Shown: positions 57,936 through 64,000 of the stretch, piece by piece
Layout of the letters: every line of letters starts with the position of its first letter
Position numbering within the stretch: position 1 is the first letter of the stretch
Assembly: GCF_002999335.1 (NCBI RefSeq)
Contig: NW_020312147.1
Span: 434,001-498,000, forward strand
From: Cyclospora cayetanensis
Lineage: Eukaryota > Apicomplexa > Conoidasida > Eucoccidiorida > Eimeriidae
DNA: 64,000 bases
Direction of reading: 5' to 3'
The notes under the pieces: generated by a model
Told to the model about the DNA's origin: nothing
Databases searched by the model: none
What the model saw: only the letters and a program-made list of their open reading frames with translations
Translations under genes and position numbers: made by a program

Positions 57936-59481
57936 ACAGGTAGATTTTCCGTTATGCTCGCCGTAGCCTCTATTTATGCTGCTACTGTATGTTTCGTTGG
58001 TTGTATCATGCCTTGATTCACTAGTGCTAAATGCGAAGTGGTCGTACCCCCGGCCTCCCGGCTGCCCGAAGGCTGTTTTCAGGTATACAAGCACCGCAGG
58101 TTGCATGCCTCCAGAACCCCTGTACGTTTTCAGCTCCAATTCCTTGAGCATAGCTGATACAGCTTTCGAGTTAGTGACCAATAAATAGTGAACAACATCT
58201 TGTGTAGCTACAATTGGCACATGGACACAGCAAGGAAGCCTGTTTGATAAAAATCTACACGATCCACAGAAAGCTCTATCTTCGTCAATCTCGCGCGGAC
58301 CACTTTCTCAGCTCTGCTCCTTGGTATTGTGATGCATATAACACGACAAGTGGTGCTACATCAAACATGACGGCAACAGCAGCAGCACCAGGGCAACCAA
58401 CAATTCCACACCAGCAGCAGCCACAAGTAACAGGCGGCGCATTTTCTTTCAGCACTTTCTGGTCCAAGGATTTCCTTATCTCTGTGTTTCCACCTGTTTA
58501 GCGCCGTTGAAAACTATCGGCGGTGCTCATTGCAACTTTCTTCATCCGTCGGATCAGTACAATACATTTACTGCATGCCGCAAATCTACAAGCCTTCAAG
58601 CCTTTGCCTCGCTCTTCACGTCGCATTCTCAATCTTCCCTTTCCCATGCCCCCCGCTCTTTGCTTTTTGTGCCTCCATCACTGTATCGCTGCTGTGGTGC
58701 TTGTTTTGCTTTCCTACTAGCTGGTCTTTGCCGCAGGTCAACAAGCCACGGAGCAACTGAAAAACAGCTGGTTCATAAAACAAGAAACTTTTGGTACTCT
58801 CTTCCGTTCTCATCTTCTATCGCCTGCCTTAACGCCCCTTCATCACCTACAGCATACCAGTCTACTCCAGACCCATTTGGTACTACAACGATTAGTGGGC
58901 CTTTTTCCTTCTTGCAACCATGAGCGTAGTGAATTCACGTGTCATCGTGATATAGGCTACGTTTAGCCGTCTTTACTGCGCCGCCCCCACTGCATTTGGC
59001 TTTCTCTTATATCCACAGTTCTGTGGACAAGAGAAATTCGCACAAGCCTGCTTCATACTTTAAAAAGCCCCAAGGAAAACGCACCAGGCCTTTGGATAAA
59101 GCTTTAGCATTTTCTCTATGCCTATTACTACGCAGTCGATTTTGTGTTTGACGCGCAGTGTAGCCCGTACACAGAAGCGAAAGTGAAGTATGGCCCGAAG
59201 AAGGTACCTTCGGGCATTTGGCCTTGGCACACTCCGGCAGTCATTGCACACCATTCGCAGTGTACGACGTGCCTTTGCCTCACCGAAGCTGCCGCTAGAA
59301 TGCTCAAAAGGCATTTTCAATCTGAAAATACGTACTCTACGTAGAATCTGAGTCGTAGTGATGAGACTGGCAAAAGCAGAAACTTCACGGAACTCGTTAA
59401 CAGAAAAAAAAGATTGGAAGCCGTGCAATTAAAAGGCAGGAATGGGCTAAAAGGAACTGTCGTGAGAAGAAGACAAGTAGT
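57936..59481. other. No firmly supported gene
   Basis: Frames on both strands look partly coding. A minus-strand frame at 57906-58220 is Ser/Gly/Tyr-rich. Plus-strand segments near 58360-58450 are Gln/Pro-rich (PTIPHQQQPQVTGGAFSF) and near 58740-58920 (STPDPFGTTTISGPFSF). The plus segments could be exons of a low-complexity protein, but I found no phase-consistent chain with a start, so nothing is called. Confidence 0.35.
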
Positions 59482-60700
59482 TTATGGCTTCTTGGGCTTT
59501 TGTTTCTTCTTTCTGGCAACCACCAACCACTCCCCGCCCCCATCGTCCGTGGACTCCTGGTTGTGCACGCGCATCTCTTCCGTCTGAGAGTCCCCTCCTT
59601 TCAAGACTGACGCATTAGAAGGAGCCGGCGTCTCGAATCCCCCTCTTTTCTTCTGGTTCTTTTTTGTTGGGTTCACCGGACTCGCCCCTGCCTCGTGTGC
59701 TCTGGGCTTACTGTCCGTCGTGCTGCTGCTTCCGTTGTTGGTGGAGGCAGCTTTGCGTCGCCGTTTGTTGTTGACATTCTGAGAAAATACCACAGACGCA
59801 AAGGCGAAAGTTCTTCGAGCAAGTCGTAATGTTTTCACTCAGCCCGAACCAACTGCAGATTTCAAAGGACTCAAAGGCCCGTCTAGAAGTTCGTGCTGAC
59901 TTTTTGATCTAGAGGAGCCCGAAGAGAATACGTGCATCGTGCCGCCACCGCCAGGACAAGAAATGAAACAACACCTCTGAAGCAAAAACACCACACAGCG
60001 AGTATGGGTCATGAGTGAGCACTGCCCCATACTGTGTTGGAGATTAATTGCGTGCATTTGTGGCTACTCGTGAAGGCCGCAGCCTACCACAGTACGAGGC
60101 AACATGGCATTTGGTGAGACGTAGCTCGTTGCCTAAACCCTTCAGGCTCAACCATTCTAAAAATGCTAGAATTTGCAGCGCTCATTGTATGCAAAGCGCC
60201 AGGGGGTCAGGAAAGTATGAAAGCGTCGTGGCGACTACACCGGGGGCGAAGGGGAAGAGGATTCCGCATTCCATTACTTTAATAGGCACTTACATGGTGG
60301 CAACGGCTATTGGATTTCCATTGAATAAGGCCTCTTTGAACTGCAAGGCGCCATGAACGAGGAGGTCAGCGAGGACTTGACCCCTGAAAGCATTTTCTGT
60401 AGGGATGCCTTTCTGTGAAACCTGTTCCATTTCGGCAGAGTCCATAAAACAGAATGTAGCAATAAAACCACCAAGTGATCTTCCACTCTTCGACAATCCA
60501 CGGGATGAGCGTGGCCGAAAAACTGGACAGGCAGCCCGATCACCGCACAGTGGGCAGAAACTCCTCCATATGACGCGGCCGATAATAGTCAGTGGGTCTT
60601 CTTGACCTTATATTAGTGCCTTTATGGCCATGTATGAGGAATATTGCCCGGAGGTTTGGGGGCAGAATGATACAGAGACAAGGGGTCCTCTCTGGGGCTG
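59482..60700 (-). CDS. Unidentified gene, partial model, basic C-terminus
   Basis: The exon at about 60625-60300 reads DPLTIIGRVIWRSFCPLCGD (a C-x-x-C with a third Cys nearby), then SKSGRSLGGFIATFCFMDSA and RGQVLADLLVHGALQFKEAL, ending at a strong GTAAGT donor (exon ends inside an ATG-like codon near 60296). A middle exon around 59975-59870 is Gly/Ser-rich (MHVFSSGSSRSKSQHEL). The last exon, after TTCTCAG near 59780, encodes NVNNKRRRKAAS..., a low-complexity basic/acidic region, and ends WLVVARKKKQKPKKP at 59482. The upstream end is not resolved. The basic tail suggests a nuclear or RNA-associated protein, but I do not recognise the family. Confidence 0.4.
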
Positions 60701-60740
60701 GCTTCGCAGCAGAGCAGGAAGAAAAGGAACTCGTGCGCAT

Positions 60741-62210
60741 TTACTAAAACGACTCCCCCGTACTTTTAAGAGAACCGCTTGCTCATTAATATTATTAAAG
60801 AATATTAAATGAGGCGGCCCCCTGATTCTGAAGAGGGTGTGCATTTACTCTCATTGCTGCCGTCCCAGTGCCCAGATAGAAACAATGGAGCACACTACTC
60901 TTCTTCCCTCCGCAAATGATCATGGTATAGCGACTACAATTATAGGCCCTTTTAGACACTAAGATACTGTGGCAAGGCATGCAAACAATTAAAGGGGAGG
61001 AGGGAAAGTATCACGCTCCTTTGTAATGTTCCGTTAGGTACGCGCCGCAGAAGGCATTCTAGTAACCAAACGAAACCAAGATCGTTCTCAGAGAAAAGGC
61101 TAGCATTCTGGTAAATTAAGTGAGGAATGAACAGCAGAGCTTGAGTTTTTTGCGTGCAAGTAGCAACAGCTATAATCAGGAGGAATTTACGAAATTTGAC
61201 AAGCGAGTTTGGCTATTCGGACTACCGTATTTTTCGCAGTGCTATTTACTCAATGCCAGAAGGTGCAGCGTTGTGCGTGAGCCCGCTAGATGCTCTGTAG
61301 AACTAGCTCTGAATGCTAAGAGTGCTTGCAGAGAGCAGCTACGCGCACCCTACCTGCCCCTCTCCTCTCATGTATGGTGCTCTGAGGGCTGCGGGCAGGT
61401 CAAAGGGGGAACTGTTCTCAGAAGCTCACAATAAGGTTTAAGTTAGTATGTATCTAACGTGGATCTAGGTGACTTCCAACCGGTCCTCTATATGGAACAC
61501 ATGGCAGCACCGCAAGGTTCAATGAAGATTCCCCCCACAACCACTGGCTGCGAATCCTCAAAGATATCAGGTTTCTCTACAACAATTGCCTAGCTTTGAG
61601 CAAGATATCAAGTAATTTGACGGGCCTCGATCTGCGTTTGAAGACCAATAGCACGTCCATTCCGCGTCGAAACACGGTCTTACTAATGGCCAAGCATCGA
61701 CAGCAATACTTGACACTGAATCCGAGGTAGCCTTTATACCCTGGGTGATAGATCAGAAGCTCAATCCGCTTATTCACTCGTTAGCGCAGTCCCTAGGACT
61801 TCGGCTCGCTAGCGGGTGGCAAAACGGAAAACTGCAGTTTAAGGCCATTCAGCTCAGAATTAGGCCCCATCAGCAAGGTTCATCACGCTTCTAGTGGATC
61901 CGTGCATCATGACGTAGCTCCAGGCATGTAAGAGATGACCTAGTTGAAAGCACACATATGGCCATAGCTGCACGTTGCATGATATGCAGGAAAGCGCTAA
62001 GAAGCACTTCCTGGCCTATACCACGACGCTGTATTCATTTGTGGTGCGTGGGGTAGAGTGGATGTCTCAGCAAAGCGAGATAGACTCTTCATGCAGGTGG
62101 CTAGGAAGCACGGCGAGAGAAGACAGTTCTGAGCACGCATATCACCCTAGTGGCTCTTCAACTGATTCTTTTTTTAGGAAACGATCGAGCTTTCAGCCGA
62201 CGAAAAGCAG
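60741..62210. other. No supported gene; dispersed repeat copy 3
   Basis: Intergenic sequence leading into the third retroelement remnant. It contains the repeat at 61300-61400. The frame 61120-61434 (+) is this repeat read as protein and is not treated as a gene. Confidence 0.45.
61300..61400 (+). repeat. Dispersed repeat, copy 3
   Basis: Shares the 'accctacctgcccct' core and flanking Cys/Ser-coding tract with 55545-55680, and more distantly with 5211-5345. It lies about 0.9 kb upstream of a retroelement pol fragment on the same strand, compatible with a solo or 5' LTR origin, though termini were not found. Confidence 0.45.
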
Positions 62211-62900
62211 AAACTTAAATCTTATTGAAGATGTTGGGGTTGTGCTGAATAGTGACGAGCTGCCAACGCGCTGGCTATGTCCTGCTCATCCAGGTCATGG
62301 CATCGAGGTAGCCCTGGGGTTTGCCCCACGTCATGTTTTGCGGTAACGAAAGTCCCCACTGCAAGAAAAGTATATAAGGCCTTAAGCTGAGTAATTTTCT
62401 AAAAATACCAGTGCGCAGAATTGGCAACCGCCTTCTGGCATAACCCGGTGTTAGTGCTGAAAAGGGAAGGAATATTGCCAGGCCCCTAAGCAAGACCTCT
62501 GTGAAGAAGGAGATACCGATGCCTCCTGTTGATTAATGACTCGATATGCTGCAAAAATCGACGATCTTTTTCACATTTAATCCCACAGACGTCTTACAAA
62601 TCCCCAATATCCAAGACGATAAAGGCAAAACGACCTATCACCTCGCACTCGCATGTGTAAGATAGCCTGCTTGCCATTTAGGGTTGTTGATAACTGGTGA
62701 AATGCAATGGCAGGTTAATTTGGATCTTAGCGCACTTTACAAGAAGGAGGGGGGCGTGCTCTATATGATAGCACCTTCTTTCGTAATGCGAAACGTTCAA
62801 AAGCACCTACAGCGCCGATGGGGTGCGCTTCAGCCGTTGTGGAAAAAACTAGGTTGACACAGGCCCAACACCCATGGTTCCTAGAGTTTGTTTTGGCTTT
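62211..62900 (+). mobile_element. Third Ty3/gypsy remnant (pre-RT and RT fragments)
   Basis: Starts with LNSDELPTRWLCPAHPGHG, parallel to the DELPKGWPPDGR segment at 2.9 kb, and continues LGFAPRHVLR like PGLAPSHVQRYR. A block at 62404-62500 matches the RT entry of the other copies. A block at 62580-62640 reads LQIPNIQDDKGKTTYHLA, like the palm (FCEIATHSDGKNLAFNTR). The block 62755-62840 reads KHLQRRWGALQPL, like the segment after the RT active site. Frames change several times and stops occur, so it is non-functional. Integrase was not found in this copy. Confidence 0.6.
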
Positions 62901-64000
62901 TCCTTTTCAGCCAAATACGCAGCGCTGCGTTTATTTGTTCCTGAAACATCAGGTAGTTCATTTGTGAAAACTGCTCTGGTCGGGCGTTTGGCTGCTTCGT
63001 CTTTGCGCACCTTCGACCACTTGAAATGACACTTTAGGTAAGCCTGAGATATAGTACTCACAAAGCTACCATTTGGCTACATTGTGGCTTTTGCAAAATT
63101 TTCTCAACATGCGGAAATATCGAACGATTTACTTGCTCCAGCTTTCTTTCCTCAAAGCTTGCTGTTGAGCTTTTCTTGGCCTTACCTGATTGGTCAGGAA
63201 TTGTATTAAGGCTTGAATCTATCAATCTCTGCAGGTAGGCGACGCTGTCTGCATGAACAGAGCTGCCATTGAAGTACGTCTCCTTCTAATGATGAACATT
63301 CTGGAGGATGCAATAGCTCGTCTCGCAGTTGCGAGTACCCAGCGAAATGCACCAATGCACGCTGGTTAAACCTTACAGTACTTGCCCATCCTTATGCCTG
63401 TCATAATTTTCTGGCTTTCTAATACCTCAGCGATGCAACTATCAACATTTTATCTACAGACAACTCATGGCTCTTTACCAGTTGTGGAGTGACTACATTC
63501 ACATACCCTTTCACGGCGCCCTCCGCAGCCCCGATTGCCACCGCAAGCTTTCATCGCTATTCACACCTCCAGCTACCAACTAGCTTGATCAAAGCACGAA
63601 AACTGCTGTGCGAAAAACTGATCATTTTGCTTCATGCACAGCGAGCTGATAAGCGAGGGAAAACTACATCACAGCATGCGGTGATACGAAAAATATATAT
63701 TGTCGAAGGTTTCGGTAGAGAAATACCGATTCCATACTCAATACAAGCTAAATAAAAGTTCCTGAGTTTTCCAAGAGAGCTCCCGCCCTTTCGTGTCGGC
63801 TACCCTCAATGTCTCCAACATGGGGGGAACGGACAGCTATGCAACGCCTCGCTGCACCTTCAAGGCCCTCCGAGCATTCACAACTTGGTGCATATAGCAT
63901 CTAGCCCACACGCACGCAACGCCACGTCTTCTTGTGTCGCGCGTTAAAAAACCCTGCAGCTAATAAAATATACGAACAGACAAGTCAGTCAGTCAATTTT
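62901..64000. other. No supported gene
   Basis: No domain or splice chain recognised. The plus frame 63489-63755 (88 codons) begins in a Thr/Pro/Ala-rich stretch and ends KIYIVEGFGREIPIPYSIQ; it has no identifiable family. A gene could continue beyond the window edge. Confidence 0.4.

Noticed and set aside
61120..61434. 104-codon Cys/Arg-rich plus frame as a gene
   Set aside because: It coincides with a dispersed repeat also present at 55.56 kb, so the shared peptide-like sequence reflects repeat DNA.
1..64000. tRNA, rRNA, CRISPR arrays, bacterial operons or telomeric repeats
   Set aside because: I scanned for T-loop-like GTTCGA contexts, regular spaced repeats and AAACCCT-type arrays and found none with supporting structure.

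Overview
The window looks like nuclear DNA of a coccidian apicomplexan, most likely an Eimeria- or Cyclospora-like eimeriid. The evidence is an alveolin (inner-membrane-complex) protein, intron-rich genes with short GT-AG introns, frequent CAG/CTG tracts that encode polyglutamine inside exons, and dispersed, heavily decayed Ty3/gypsy-type retroelement copies. No bacterial operon, rRNA, tRNA or CRISPR structure was seen. Gene models were built by hand from frame, splice-site and phase agreement. Several close exactly from start codon to stop codon; others are partial.

Layout. 1-2.9 kb: no supported gene. 2.9-5.35 kb: decayed Ty3/gypsy element (+) with RT and integrase remnants. 6.99-8.15 kb: small GYF-domain protein (+). 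8.46-13.1 kb: BTB/BACK protein with a possible SPRY-like C-terminus (+). 13.38-17.36 kb: S28 serine carboxypeptidase (-), 11 exons, complete. 18.05-19.24 kb: single-exon signal-peptide/TM protein (+). 19.67-24.29 kb: large protein with a degenerate RNase D/EXD-like domain (-). 25.42-28.85 kb: alveolin with a long Gln-rich coiled coil (-), 5 exons. 31.1-32.26 kb: second retroelement remnant (+). 34.04-37.94 kb: large disordered protein (+). 40.15-45.23 kb: multi-exon coiled-coil protein containing a tandemly repeated two-exon module (+). 47.96-49.21 kb: membrane-anchored thioredoxin/PDI protein (-), 4 exons. 52.71-54.83 kb: OST3/OST6 oligosaccharyltransferase subunit (+), 3 exons. 55.86-57.51 kb: FCF1 rRNA-processing PIN protein (-), 6 exons. 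57.5-57.9 kb: possible small Cys/His-rich protein (+). 59.48-60.7 kb: partial unidentified gene (-). 62.2-63.0 kb: third retroelement remnant (+).

Functional threads are ordinary for a eukaryotic parasite: secretory-pathway folding and N-glycosylation (PDI-like protein, OST3/6), ribosome biogenesis (FCF1), the parasite pellicle (alveolin), and proteolysis (S28). The least ordinary features are the exon-module expansion in the coiled-coil gene, the FCF1 start codon isolated in its own exon, the exonuclease-like protein with eroded acidic motifs, and the three dispersed fragments of one retroelement family. No clearly new biological system was found.
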